Shown piece after piece: positions 12,501 through 27,500 of a stretch of 64,000 nt of DNA. Each line of letters begins with the position of its first letter. Position 1 is the stretch's first letter. The notes below the pieces were generated by a model that saw only the letters and a program-made list of their open reading frames with translations, ran no database searches and had not been told where the DNA came from. Source of the stretch: Temnopleurus reevesii (Eukaryota > Echinodermata > Echinoidea > Temnopleuroida > Temnopleuridae). The stretch covers positions 28,136-92,135 of the forward strand of contig BQKZ01000092.1 of NCBI GenBank assembly GCA_036244855.1, in the 5' to 3' direction. A program made the translations under genes and the position numbers.

Positions 12501-15500
12501 TATTTATCATCTATATTGGTCTAATAGTCAACTTATGAATGACTACAGGAATAAGGCAGAAAAAATTGTACACATGCCCTCATATGCCATTTTTGAAAAG
12601 TGTCAGTCAGTCAGAAGCTTTTTCTCTGTTTTTTCTAATTTTTCGTACTCAATTTAAACAATTCATGAGGAAAATAAGGCAAATAAGTTGAAAATCCAAT
12701 GGGCATAAATGTAGATATATATTTAGGTCATATTTCACATGTTTATGGATATTTTTACTTTGATAATTTCTGTGAAAAGNNNNNNNNNNNNNNNNNNNNN
12801 NNNNNNNNNNNNNNNNNNNNNNNNNNNNNNNNNNNNNNNNNNNNNNNNNNNNNNNNNNNNNNNNNNNNNNNNNNNNNNNNNNNNNNNNNNNNNNNNNNNN
12901 NNNNNNNNNNNNNNNNNNNNNNNNNNNNNNNNNNNNNNNNNNNNNNNNNNNNNNNNNNNNNNNNNNNNNNNNNNNNNNNNNNNNNNNNNNNNNNNNNNNN
13001 NNNNNNNNNNNNNNNNNNNNNNNNNNNNNNNNNNNNNNNNNNNNNNNNNNNNNNNNNNNNNNNNNNNNNNNNNNNNNNNNNNNNNNNNNNNNNNNNNNNN
13101 NNNNNNNNNNNNNNNNNNNNNNNNNNNNNNNNNNNNNNNNNNNNNNNNNNNNNNNNNNNNNNNNNNNNNNNNNNNNNNNNNNNNNNNNNNNNNNNNNNNN
13201 NNNNNNNNNNNNNNNNNNNNNNNNNNNNNNNNNNNNNNNNNNNNNNNNNNNNNNNNNNNNNNNNNNNNNNNNNNNNNNNNNNNNNNNNNNNNNNNNNNNN
13301 NNNNNNNNNNNNNNNNNNNNNNNNNNNNNNNNNNNNNNNNNNNNNNNNNNNNNNNNNNNNNNNNNNNNNNNNNNNNNNNNNNNNNNNNNNNNNNNNNNNN
13401 NNNNNNNNNNNNNNNNNNNNNNNNNNNNNNNNNNNNNNNNNNNNNNNNNNNNNNNNNNNNNNNNNNNNNNNNNNNNNNNNNNNNNNNNNNNNNNNNNNNN
13501 NNNNNNNNNNNNNNNNNNNNNNNNNNNNNNNNNNNNNNNNNNNNNNNNNNNNNNNNNNNNNNNNNNNNNNNNNNNNNNNNNNNNNNNNNNNNNNNNNNNN
13601 NNNNNNTACCAGGTACCCATTCACCTCACCTGGGTTGAGTGCAGCACAATGTGGATGAATTTCTTGCTGAAGGAAATTAACGCCATGGGTGGGACTCGAA
13701 CCTACGACCCTCTGGTTGAAAGGCGAATGTCATGACCACGACACCACGGCGCCTCCACAAAGGGTTAAGCAGACCCCACATCAAACACATCTTGCAATTA
13801 TACATTTGGACATTTTGATGTTTTAAAGCCATCTTCCTCATCTCTAACAAAAATGCATACCTTTGATTTTTTTTCTCAAATGTATACAGGTATGACCCAC
13901 AAACTAATTCAGTACGAAGAATACTTTGCATCTATGCTCATCCTTCGATTTGGTAGTTTCCACATTGATAAGTCCAATTGTCTCATGGGCATAGGGACTA
14001 TTGAATGGCTACAGGGATAAACAGACCACACATCAAACACATCTTGCAATTATACATTTGGACATTTTGATGTTTAAAAGCCATCTTGGGAATCTCATTA
14101 ACAAGATCACTATAAAACTTGTAGTTGTTTCCATGCAGTCCTGAATTTTTATGTGTTAAAGTTCGCTTTCTTCCCAGATTTTAGTGTGAAAATAAATTGT
14201 ATCTAAGATCCTTTAATGACTATTCAATTGTGTAGAATATAACCTAATTATTTTTGTAACATTTTCAATTCTATGATTAATACCATCGTTTAGCTATCAT
14301 TTATTAGTCTTAATCAATGAAAAAGCATATAGTGAACAAAATTCACAACGTTTATCTATTAATCATATGAAATAATATCAACAGATTCATCTACATGTTG
14401 AAAAATTGATAAATACATTTTGAGGGAGGAACTATCAAGTCTTATCTAATTTCAAGGAAAGTATTGTCTGAAAGAGACAGAAGTATTTTTAACAACAATA
14501 GAATTGGATGAAATGCTTTAATTAGAATTATTATAATGATGGGAGTCTGGAATAGTAAGACTATCCTTTCATCACTCGGCTTACATCTGATGCTGAGATG
14601 GATATGATGTCATGGCTGCCAACCTCAGCTTTCCACCAATCACAACCAAGCTAGCCATATATGGGAGGCAGTCCCATTTACCCACAATGCTTTGCATACC
14701 TCTGCTCCTATATCACTCTCTTTCTCACTCTCCATCTCTCTCCCCCTCTCTCCCCACCCCCTTGTCTGGCTAACTGTGACTGAGTACTATGGTAATTTAC
14801 AGTGCTCTCTGGCATTGTACCTTTGATTGGAACCTAGGGGGCCCCCAATAAGGAGGGTCTGCTTTTTTCATTCTACGGATCGAACCGCACGGCCAATTTG
14901 CAGCCAGGTCTTTTAATTGAAGACCATCTCTGCTTGTTGCTGTGTGCCACACGGGATAACAAAGTTGGGAGCTGGACTCCACTATCTGAATAACGCTTGG
15001 AGCGAATACGAATGAAAGTCTTTTTCACCCCCTTTTGCAACTGAAAAATAAGAAGAAACAGCAACATTTATCGTGAGGAAACGTTGGAAAACGATTTTTG
15101 TTCCCTAAACAAGGATTCCCTCCCCGGAAGGAGAGGTTTTTGGTGCCGTTTAAAGGCGCCACGGGATGGATCTGATTTTTAGTAGAACATAAGAAGCGGT
15201 AGGAATGCATTCTTTCATGTCTATTACATGTGGATTTTATATAAAGGACTTACTGGGTTAACGCAAATCTTTGTTGTAATCTTGAGAAGTTTAGTGGTAA
15301 TGTATGTGATGTTTTTTATGATTTATTTCTTTTTCTGTGCCATTTATGTTTTTTTTAATTTGTTCTGAAGGTTTTTATTGTTCAACTGGCTATGATGCCA
15401 TGTGATTATCTTTTTCTTCAAAATACAAAATTCACAAAGCATCCGTATTATTTTGATAATGATGAACTTTATCATATATTATCAGTTTTCCTAACTTTCT

Positions 15501-18500
15501 AGTCTATTATATCATTTTATATTGGAATGTATCTTTGTACTAGTGTTATAGATTATACGTACACTTTATTATTAGAAAATGATGCCAAATTTATGGGTTT
15601 TCTTTCAAATTTTTAATCTTTGTGACAAAGCTATGCATAATGATTAGAACACTATTTGTTTGTTTTCATTTTTTCTTGATTTATCAAATATTAATATTGG
15701 TTATTCAATATTAGAAGTTTCCATGATATTGCTTCAAATGTACTAGCTAAAGAATCATTTTTATGATAAAAAATATTTTTAGCAATTTATGTTTCAGAAT
15801 AATTTACATTGCCTATTGAATTACCTCTGGCAATCATAATATTGATGATGGTGATGAATATTGTAGTAGTAATAATGATTAATAATGATAATGATAATAA
15901 TAATAATAATATTGATAATAATAATTACACATGTTTTAATTTGATTTAGATCAAGATCTCAACTGAATCTTGTTGAAATGATTCAAATAGATGATTTTGC
16001 CTTTTTTCAAGGGACAATGTATGTTGAAATAAAGTATTTCATGAATGTGGAATGTTGAAAATTATTTTTCAACAAATACATAGTACATTAGAAAAGATAA
16101 AATGACAAAATGTTTTTTTAAGGCTCATTTGCTAGTTTGTAGGGCATTCATTTTGGATTATGGATGAGATAATTTGCTTAGTTACCAATATTTCAAAGGC
16201 CATGGGAATTTTGCTTATTAGCATAATATAATTTAGAAATATGTCTCCTGATTATAAATGAATATACAAAAGCGACATGTATATATTACAAAGCAAAATA
16301 ACACTTGTTAAAACAAATGAGCCATATTTAAAAACAATTAGACAACAAAAAGTTTTTCATGTTTATTGAAAGTAGTGTAAATTTTTAATAGGAAATGTCT
16401 GTTAAAATCATTTGCAGGTAATGTTAATCAAGTGGATTATTTTTGTGTGTAAAAATGGGCATAATCCCATATTCTATTCATGAGTGAATATACATAGAAG
16501 AAAAATGTCATTTTTTAAAAGTGACAAGGTGAACTTTCTACCTAGGACAATGTAGGCAAAGGTTCCAATGTACGATGAAAGAATGCCAATTTTGGGACTT
16601 CTCTTCATATAATCATGACAATTGTTGCGCATGAATGGATGTATTTCTCAAAATTTACTCTTGATGACTTTGGCTAAGCTTGATTTTTGTGAAAATATTG
16701 GGGAAGTGTATTTTTCACTAAAAATATTTTTTACCATTAGAATGCCAAGATTGATAGGATCGGGTCTGATACTTAATAACATATGGCTCACAAGACCCTC
16801 TTGTAACATGCATCAAAATTTGCCCATTTTTTTTTCAGATTATATCATAAAAAGCAACTCATGGTACCTTAAATAATTGAAATTCCGATAATGTGTGTTA
16901 CTTCATGCATAACAATTTTGATCATGGTGATTTCTACACACAGGCTAGATAGATAGTTGATGAACATTACGTGGACAGTTCTGTTATTAGACCCTCCCAC
17001 TAACAAGTTATGCGAGATTCGTTAAGGGACATTTTTTTTTTTTTTTTTTTTTTAAGATAAATTTCCTCAAACTGTAGGGTGTTTTGTTAAAATGTAGCTC
17101 AATGTACATAATATAAACAGACTTCTGCAATCTTCAAATGTTTTTACCCCCAAAATGATTATTCTCAGGCTTTTACAAATGTGTGTCTCCTATTGTTTTA
17201 CCAGTGGAATCGTGTGTATTCTTTAAATAGTTCCCCAATGAATAGGAATGCTGCATTAAGTCCTGATTACCCTCTCTGCAGCCTACAAAGAGTCTAAGAA
17301 AAATATATGAAGATGGATTCCTGTTTCTAAAATACATAGGTAAATAGAAAGTTATGGGGCAAGATCTGCATTCTCCAAATCTATCAACATTTTGTGATGA
17401 ATACTTTCCTGAAAGAGGGCCCTTTAATTTTTATTGGTTATTGATTGAGGCACACTTTTGGATTTCATGTTTAAACCTCCTTCACATAGATCATAGAGTA
17501 GGTTGTTGTACAAAGGAGAGCGGATGTTATACATGAAGAATTTACACAAAATCTACAATGGAACTATTAACTTATGTACGAGAATAAAAATCATGTCTTA
17601 GAAATTCAAACAGATATTATGGTAATAAATAAGTTTTTTAACAGTTTCTTTTTCTAGAAGAATGCTCCTGTTAAAAATGGAGAAAATTAATATTTCCCCA
17701 GTCAACCTTCAAGAAATATTTATATCTTTTTCCTTATGATCACATGGTTGTCCCACATTTCTCCTAATTTACTGCACCACGCAATCCTTTAGATTTAACG
17801 AAGAAAATTTAGTCAATCCATTGACTACTGGAATCGGATGGTCCCTGCAAAAAGTCTATGGGAATTCACAGAATTCAGTTGTCAACGGATAAAGTAGACC
17901 CCAAATTTAGGACACTAACGGCCAGCTGATAATTGTAATAAATATATTCATAAGTCATTAAGATATAGATATTCATAAGTCATTAAGTCATAGATATTCT
18001 GCCAAATGTTTGTACACAATGCTGCCATTATGTAATGCTGCTCCTGAAACTTTTGTAGTGTTCATTTTCATATTTATGTATAATGTTCAGCAAAGAAAGT
18101 TTTACTCAATATTGAAGTGATGAGGGATGTTCATCATAAATTGCAATTTTATAGATAATGATAAAAGTGATAACAATAATAATGAAAATAAGAATAATAA
18201 GGATAATACTATCAATAATAACAGCAATAATAATACTAATAATAATGATAATGATAATGATAATACTAATGATATTAATTGCCATTTATATATATTGCAT
18301 TGTTCCACCTTTTGATGTACATAAAAAAAACCAGTAATGACCAAACAATAATGCTTAATTGATAATGAGCACTATAATGGAGGAGAAAAAGTACAGAGAA
18401 GTGGACAGAGGTCAAATGTATGCTAGATCATCTCAGTTACACACTTTAGAATAAAAGAATTTACAAGTGCAGACATCATCCTACGCTTTCGCCAAAGGGC

Positions 18501-21500
18501 ATTCGCTTCTACTCACTCAGTTCCGAAACAGGTTCAAATTACTCAATGAACAGATCATAGAGTGGCCGTGGGAGGGGGCGAAGGGGTGTGGAATTGTTGA
18601 TGTGAGTTTGGATAGATAATCTATTTCCAATGTGTGAGATTAATTCATTTAGGAGGGGGATGTGGCCAACGATTTTTGCTATCGTAGGGTTACGGAGATA
18701 AGACTATAGGTTTAATTGAGACTCCAAATATTTGCTGTGATAATAGCTTTCAAATAGGAATTTGACCACACTCTTTTCCTTTACAGACAGACATACACAC
18801 AAATCTGTATAATTACAAAAAATTAATGTGAATTTTTTTTTTTATTGTGATGTAAATCCTATCAAGAATTATTGTAAAGAATCACTGCAGGTGCCATGCC
18901 AATGGGAATGAATTAAAAAAACATTTTTCTTTTTTGTCCCACCATTGACTAAGCTAGAAGTGAAATAACAAAAGAAAAAACACATATCCTGTGTTTCTTG
19001 ACAATATAGCGTAAGTACATTTCTGGAATATATAAGTAGATATTGGAATTAAAAAAAAATATATCACTCTTCCATTCGAATGCGCCTCTTAGCCTCACTG
19101 TGGAATGATTAGAAATATTGATATAATTGATATGTTATCTTGTTTTCTTTACAGAATATTCTTTTTTATAACATTCATGTTTCTGGCAATGAAAATTTAC
19201 CAAAACAATGTAAGTGGTTAAAAGTTAAATTGATTAACGAAATTGCATCGTTCTTTTATTTAGACCCTTTCTGGTTGATGGGACACATTCTATGAATTTG
19301 TTATCTTTTGTTGAGCAGTTTAAAAATTTATTTTGCCTAGATGAGCAGAAAGAAATTATTTACAAAATATGATTATATTAACCATTTGTCTTATCAAAAA
19401 CAATTAAAAAGTATAAACGACCCCTAAAACAATCAGTTTTCAAGTTGGCAATATTGTAAATTAGTAGAAAGTATCATTTCCATGCTAATCAATAAACTGT
19501 AGCACTGTAGAAGGATATTTTATTATTATGGTAAAACAAAAGGAAACCTGCTGTTGTTGCCAATTAGAAGAAGAAAAAGGAATCTTTTCAAAGGTGATTG
19601 TAATTGCAGTAAAACAATATCTATCCTATAGCCTACATTATTTTTTTTTTATTAGTGAATAACCGGATATGATGTATATTTGACATTTACAATGATAACA
19701 TGCATACAGACAGTAGCCATGGTGATGAGTTTATCTCCCTCTCATAATATATATATACTTGATAAGGTAAGGGAAGTGTAAACACAACCCAGAGCACATA
19801 TCCAGATAAATGGTATAGCACACCCTATAGCATCTTGTCTCCCCCAGCAGATGGAGTGAGTGTGGTATTGGAATGCACCGGCCTCTCCATATATGGGTGT
19901 AGCTGTAGAGTGCACACGTATGTGCTAAGCTGAAAGTTCAGTCCATGGGTGGATGGGGGTGTATGTGAGAGTATTATCACATTATTCTTTGTCAATTTCA
20001 GCTTTTATCATTTTCATGGCAACATTCTGTTAAGGATGAAAGTTCGTTGGGTTTCAAGGGTATTTAAACCCCCAAACCACAATGATTATGATTCAATTCA
20101 ACCAATATTAGTGTGAATTCAATGTTTGTCTAGTTATATGGTATACAATTTAGAATTACATTCAACCAGTTTGCCTTAAAAATAGCAAAGTGCATCTCAA
20201 TTTGGTTTTTTTTAATCCTTTTTTAATACTTGAGTATCATTAATGCTATTATGGGGGCAGTGAGGTAAAATAATGTGAAAATTGAATTTATATGAATGCC
20301 CCAGAATCATATGGCTTTGTTTTAAATTTTGTTGGATGGTTGGATTTTTTTTTCAATTTCTGGAATCGAGTTCTTGTTGAAAGTAAGAATTAGAATGAAG
20401 TGGAAAGCCCCATAACTTAGAATGACTTTCCAACTTTCAGTAGACATATTTTTTAAATAATTTTACCTCAAAAATGTATTTTCAGTTTATAGTTCTCATG
20501 TTTTCCTGTATCTAAATTATTTTTTTAGAATTTTTGTGAAAAGCAAAAAAAAGAGGAAAAGAGTAAAAGAAGAAAAGGGGAGAAAATTTCTGAGGGTCGG
20601 TCAGTTGAGAACATCCAAACAAATTTGGGAAGCAATTTGGAAGCAAAACCAAAATTTTGTTTTAGATGTTGACTGGTATTATACAATTTTTTTTAGATAC
20701 TTGCTGGAAGCATGGAATAGCTGGAAGATAAAATTGTCAAGAGTGTAGAAGGTGCATACATTGATACATCATGACCTACAGCTTACATCATATCAAAGGA
20801 TGTAAACATAGGTGATTTAATATTAATGTAAGCATGGACCTAGGAGAAAACTAGGTCCGTGATGTTAGCAAAGCTGAAGTCATTGTACATCTCCATCATA
20901 TTATTTGGTGATTGTGAATTTATATGATTCAAATCACAGTCTAAGATGTTATTATTATTGTTCTGTAATTACTCAAAACAAAGAACAATATAAACAAATG
21001 CTTGAACATGGCATTGGTGACCTTCAAACAATGATGAATGTGAACATGTAGATTCTCTGAGTGGTTAAGGTATTAGTCAGACGCTATCTTTGGTTTTAGA
21101 CGTGCAGAACATGCTAAGAACTTATGCATCAACTGTGTTGTTGTTACCTTTGGTATTTTCTAATGTGCCTATGCAAATGTTAGCTGGGTCTAGTTGTATG
21201 AATACTGTATTTGAATAAATTTTCCCCCATTGAATCAATTTTCAAAAATGCTAATGTAGATCACATAAAATTGTTTGTATCACCACATTCGTCTTTAAAA
21301 CAGCTTGTCACAACCCAAAGATCTTGAGATGAAATATCAAATAATGTTACCAAAATGCAGTCTTTATTCATTTTGATTTAATATCTTTGCACTCCCCCTG
21401 TTCCGATATTGGATTGTATTGGTATGGTTATCACATTAAAGCAGTAGGGTCAAATGTCACTCACAATGTATCATTTTATTTATTCTGTATTTGTTCATAT

Positions 21501-24500
21501 TCCTCTTAAAAATATTTCTCTCAAGTAATACATTTGGATGCCACAGTCTTTATTATGCATATCAAAATCCATCACTAATATCTCTAGGCTGTCTGCATAG
21601 CTGTGCTGTCGGATGCATACTTCCCCACTGACAAAGCACATGCCAAACGCTAAACCAACTTATTAATATACGTCAGACATGCCCCCACCAAACTGATAAC
21701 GTCATTACATTACTCGTTATACATGCTATGATGTCATTCATGAAAAGGACCCATACTGTTGATGATGGCACATGACCACTTTGTGTGACACAAAAATGTT
21801 ATCTCTCACTTCATTATCCAGAATAAGTCAAAGATTTGAACTCTGAAAATCAATTGAATTGTTGATTATTTAAAAAGAATTGAATTTTCCCATGAATTAT
21901 TCTTGTGAAAAAAAGTTAATCCAATACAATTCAATTGTTTATTCATTCAAGTGTATTAAAATGCAATACATGAACAATATGAATACAATGAAATACATAC
22001 AATCAACCAGACATCAAATGAAAAAGAAACAAAGCAGAAGATGAAAGGTAGATGAGACAAAATGTAACATTTTGATTTTTATTGTTCAATGTGACACTCT
22101 TTTTTAATGATCCATGATGCCTACTACCCAACTGTTTGTAATTGACCAGAAGTTATTACAGCTTTACACTTGTATATTGTTCATTATTGAATGTATGTAT
22201 GCATTGAAGACAGATAAATAAATAAATAATAACTAAATAATAAGGAAAATATATAAGTTACAGGCCTTTCACATTTCTTGATATTTAATTTCAATATCTG
22301 CATTCAATATATTATGATTATTAGAAAATTAATTTGTAACTAAGTTTCAATCACATTCTCTTGGATTTTTTAAAAATCTCCATCATTGATTTGTATTTCA
22401 TTTTCACTGAACAGTTCATATTCCTATCAAGAGATAAGAAATAAACTGCAATGCACACATGGGCCAGTGACCCATTTTTTTAGTTCACTGTAAACATGGC
22501 CATAATTGGCTCTCCCCTGTGCAGCCCTCTATCAATGCCTCTGTACAGCTTTTAGGTATACTTAGCAATCAAAGCTTCTTGTTTAGACATTTGGGTTGTG
22601 GTATAATTCAGAGGAATTTGGAGTCTCCATCAATCAAAATTCTTGAGGAGTTTCATCAGCAATACTTTAAAGTAACAAAAAATCAATAAAGAGTTGATAC
22701 TGTGCACAACAATAAACATTGCAATATTTTGCTTATTTCTTTGTTTGTGGGGCAGAGTAGAATTCCCTTTTTGCATTGAAGGGAATTTAAAAGAAGCTTT
22801 GTAAAAAGATGCAGTATAAAAGCTTTCTCATTAGTTTGGGTGCCAACATTTATACTAGATCCCCAAATTACGCTTTGATACCTGCACTTAAATCATCAAT
22901 CGTTTTTTTCTATAAATAATATGTGCTCATAAAATATTTTGTTCCCTGATTTTTGTAAGTCTCCACAGTTGGTGAGGTACCTATTGTCTTACTTTTTTGG
23001 TGGGTAGTGTCCCTGTTGAGGTTTTAGACAGAAAACATGTTGATACTGCTTGTCTCTTGCCATTTGTGTCCCTTTTTGTAATAAAAAATTATTTGCAAAA
23101 CAGAGGATCAATATTGTTTTTTAGTCTTGCATCATTGAGACCACCACCACCATATATAGCTCCATGTCCAGTAGCTGTTTTTAATATATCATTTTATTAC
23201 ATCTAAGAAAAAGTTATTAATGTCATGAAAATTCTAACAAATAAAAATAAATTTTTCTTATATTTACCGCATTGAGACAACCACTACCACCACCACACGG
23301 GTAGTGTATAGCTCCACAGCCATGAGCCGGGGGGCACATCGGCCAAGAGGAGGCGCGAAAGTTCACTCAACCGCTCAAAATCTGGAGAGATTCATTATAT
23401 TTCCCGAATTTTCTACTGATTAAGATTCACTTTTCCTTCTCATTTTTACAGCATTGAGACAACCACTACCACCACCACACGGGTAGTGTATAGCTCCACG
23501 GCCATGAGCCGGGGGCGCATCGGCCAAGAGGAGGCGCGAAAGTCACTCAACCGCTCAAAATCTGGAGAGATTCATTATATTTCCCGAATTTTCTACTGAT
23601 TAAGATTCACTTTTCCTTCTCATTTTTACAGCATTGAGACAACCACTACCACCACCACACGGGTAGTGTATAGCTCCACGGCCATGAGCCGGGGGCGCAT
23701 CGGCCAAGAGGAGGCGCCAAAGTTCACGCAACCGCTCAAAAGCGTCTCAGTCAAAGAGGGCCAAGCCGCTACCCTTCAGGCAGAGCTCAAGGGTAAGTTT
23801 GGTAACAATAGAGATGCCAACCAAAGATTATTACCCTTGAAGGGGTACCAAATTCTTGGAGAGCCAAAATAGCATACAGTACAGCACACTATGCTGCAAC
23901 CACAGTTTCTAACCGGGAAATCCAATCATGAACAAAATGCTCTTTGATAGCTGTGCCTTTTTTGTTATAGAAAAGGAATCTCTTTTAATAAATTTGGGCA
24001 ATAAAAAGTTTGTTTTTGTGGACTAGAAAATGTTAACGGAGAAGACAGGTCTTCATTATCCACTCAATTTGGTTTTTTTTTGTTCCGAATTGATTATATA
24101 CAAATAGGAAGGTATAGATATTAGTATCATGGGCCCATTGTGTAAAATATGCTTTTTTTGTGTGTGTATGTGTCTTTGTAATTAGTCTTCAATTTTGAAA
24201 ATCAATGCTGTTCCAAACTTGTCTCTTCCCCGTAATATTCTTCCTTCCCCGTAACCTAGATTTTGAATTCTAATCTTATATTATGTTCTGTATAAAATGC
24301 CCTCTTTGTCTGGGTATAAAATCATGTATTTTATCCTGTTTGTCCATTATAAAAAGAAAATCGTTTGACCCCTGACCTTTGAGACCCCATTTGACTAATT
24401 AGATCACGTTTACATGTACCTACCCACTATTAAACTTTGATTGAAAAACATTCCCCAATACGAATCAATTTTAATTACTCATTTTAGATCCCCTGGTTTT

Positions 24501-27500
24501 TGGGGTGTATGTAACCTTAATCCTGTTCCTAATCCCCTCCACCCCTTCCCAATCCTAATCTAACCCCTCAGGTAACCCTGAGCCCACCGTGAAATGGTTC
24601 AAAGATGACAAGGAATTGAAGAGTTCGCCCAAGTACAGCATCTCTTTTGCGAAGGGCAAGTGCGTCCTGAAAGTCAGTAAGACCTCCGCAAAGGATGATG
24701 GCCAGTACAAGTGCGTGGCAGACAATAAGTGCGGAAATGCGATGTGTTCCGCCACATTGCAGATCCAAGGTATGTTTATGATGTCACTTCCTTTTAAAAA
24801 ACATATGCAATCTTTCGATGTTCATTCTGATGATTTAGGCAAGGAAAATTTTGAGTATTCATAGCGAAAATGCGAGTAAATTATGTACACCAGATTTTAA
24901 ATTTTATATCAGGTTTGTTATTTTTCTGTTTTGCCATGTGAAAGGCACAAGTTGGAAAGGGATCTTTCTTTGAAGTAGCCCTGAAAATTGTGAAATCGAA
25001 ATGAAGAGTAGAGAACAGAGGGGTGTTTCATCAAGATTTGTCGCAGAGACAATTAGTCAGCGCTGACAAATTCCTTGATTGTGATTGGATGAAAAGCACT
25101 ATCGCTGACAATTGCTATGGGAACTGTCGGAATATGGCTCCTTGTCGCTGCGACAAATCTTGATGAAACACCCCCCTGGTCATTATGGGACAAACAACCT
25201 TTATTGAAGTGAAAATATGGTTTACTATACCATGCTTGTATCAGCTTTTTTTTAAGATTAAATTTTCTCCCTGAAGTACATGATTGAAGTTCAATGAGAG
25301 ATAATTAAAACAGCAATAGCAAATTAACCAGCTTTCATGCAAGGAAAGTGATACGACTTGTCTTTATTATATTAGGATTTGGCAGCAAACCCCTTACCCT
25401 TTTGGTTGTGACAAATACCTTGCTAACCTTCTGTTTTCATGCAATCCAATGAGACTTATGTTTTCCCCTCGTACAGATTATAATATATTTTGAACCTGAA
25501 TGACCACCCTTCTTCTTACGTTCCCTTTCCATATGTTTTTCTCTGTAAAGTACCTATCTTCAGTGTTGACTAAGAATGTTTTATTGGTTTGGCATCAGAA
25601 TGAATAAAAATCATTCACCAAACACTTCTTATCTTCAGTCTTTTCTGAAAAATGCTTTGTCTGTTTGACATCAAAATGAATAATCATTCACCGAGAATGG
25701 ATATTTCAGAGATCATAAATATGTGAAGTACTGACTTGCATAGCATTTGATATATACATGTATTATGTTGTTGCATTTTGAAGGTTAGATAAAGAACTCA
25801 ATAAAATAATTATGAAATGTTGCTTTGTGTTGTAATATATTTATAATTGTTGCTCTAATTTGTTCATAATTGTTTTGCTGAGTTCCTTATTTACCCATCA
25901 GAATGTTCATATTCAATATCGACACAGAACTTTTAATTAGTTTTTCAATATCCCATATAACATGTGATGAGAACAATTTAATAAAGTTCCATTGAGGTTA
26001 TTTGAAGGGATTTAAAACTGGGCATGGGATTGCGTTCACAGGTGATTCTAAGGCACCAGAAATTGTCACGGGCCTGCAAGGTCAGGAAAAGACCGAAGGC
26101 GATTCCGTACGGTTCGAGGTGAAGATCACCGGCACCCCGAAACCGAGCGTGACGTGGTACCAGAACGGAGACGAGCTCAAGAACTCCATCGACATTCAGA
26201 TATCGGACGAGGGCGACAGGTACATCCTAGTCATACCGGAAGTTTTCGATGAGGACGCTGGCGAGTACAGCGTCCGTGCCGAGAACGCTGCCGGTATCTC
26301 GACGTCGCAGACGGTTCTGAAGATCAGGAGTAAGTCCGGTACGCACCCCGTCGGTTCTCTTAACACACCGTCGCAGCCTGCACCATCCACCATTTCAATA
26401 TTGAACCGCATTTTTCTCCCCCTCCCCTACATGTCTCGTCTCAGATTTTTGGTCATAGCTTGTAACATCCATGTGCACGCCACTTCATATAAAACACTCA
26501 GAAGGATGTTAACCAAAGGTAGCAATGCAGGATCCTCCAAAAAATTGATGAAAAGCTGCAATCTTGGCTTCTCAAGAACAAAGATCATCAATGATGGGAG
26601 CTCTCGAGTTAAAAAAAAGATAATTGGCATTCTTTAAAGATGGAATGGCTTGGCATAAAAATAAATGCAGAAGTGATGCTGAAACAAATCTAAAAGATGT
26701 TGGATCTTGCACTATGTTTACCTATGGTTAATGTATTCATACAAATTTTGCGATAGACGTAAGTCATATGCAGATAACCTTTATCTTCTATGGTAAGAAT
26801 TGGTTTGCTTTGACTAAAGATTTATTTTACACCAATATTAAAATAACCACCTTCAATCGATATGATTTACACCTTTAATAGAAGTTGGTTCATAAAAGTT
26901 TCATAGCAAGTTCATTAAATTTAAAATGCCTTATAGACTTCAACTTTTGATGAGGATTCTTATAAACTCTAAACATTTCATTACAACAAACAGCATTATT
27001 TTTTAAGGAAAAAAATGTATATGTATATCTGTATAATATTATGTGTCCGGCAAAGTCCAATAATTTCAGAGTGCTAAATATATGGAAAAAAAAGATATGT
27101 GATATTGTTGTATTGATATCAGAACAAGTAAAAACTATGCTTAATCTGTAAAGTATGTCATATAATGCATCTTGCATCAGTTGATATGATTAAACATAAA
27201 TATGATGAATATGGTAAAGACCACATCATACTTTTTTCACATCTTCTCTAGAAATGTATTCAAGTATTTTCTGTTCTTGAAGATTAAAAAAGAAGACACA
27301 TTGAAACTTAGATTTATCAATTATCCTAAGTCAGCTCCATTTTCGAATTCATGTAAAAACAAAATTGTGTGAATGCACCCTTTTCCCATTTTCACCCATA
27401 TCTTCTAATTTCATGAGCACATGCGAGATTGTAACAAACACAATGCATTATCCCTAATCAGTAGGGTTACACTTTATATATTTTCAAGCAGTTCATCAAA

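Larger units (their letters stand above)
9522..23631. other. First long intron (about 14 kb) with candidate promoters and repeats
   Basis: No other coding exon was recognised. The interval holds a 28-bp palindrome, the assembly gap, a SINE, AT-rich microsatellites, two clusters of muscle-type promoter motifs and three decayed copies of the Z1 exon at its 3' end. Small open frames in it are short, AT-rich and unsupported. If exon 0 is not used, this is 5' flank plus untranslated sequence. Confidence 0.6.

Noticed and set aside
12649..13658. Four long open frames on both strands
   Set aside because: They consist almost wholly of X from the assembly gap.
20536..20748. Lys/Arg-rich 70-codon frame
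   Set aside because: AT-rich intronic sequence; no splice support, phase or similarity.
23666..23872. Start at GTG 23666 for the Z1 exon
   Set aside because: It is mid-exon; the ATG at 23684 or an upstream exon is the credible start.
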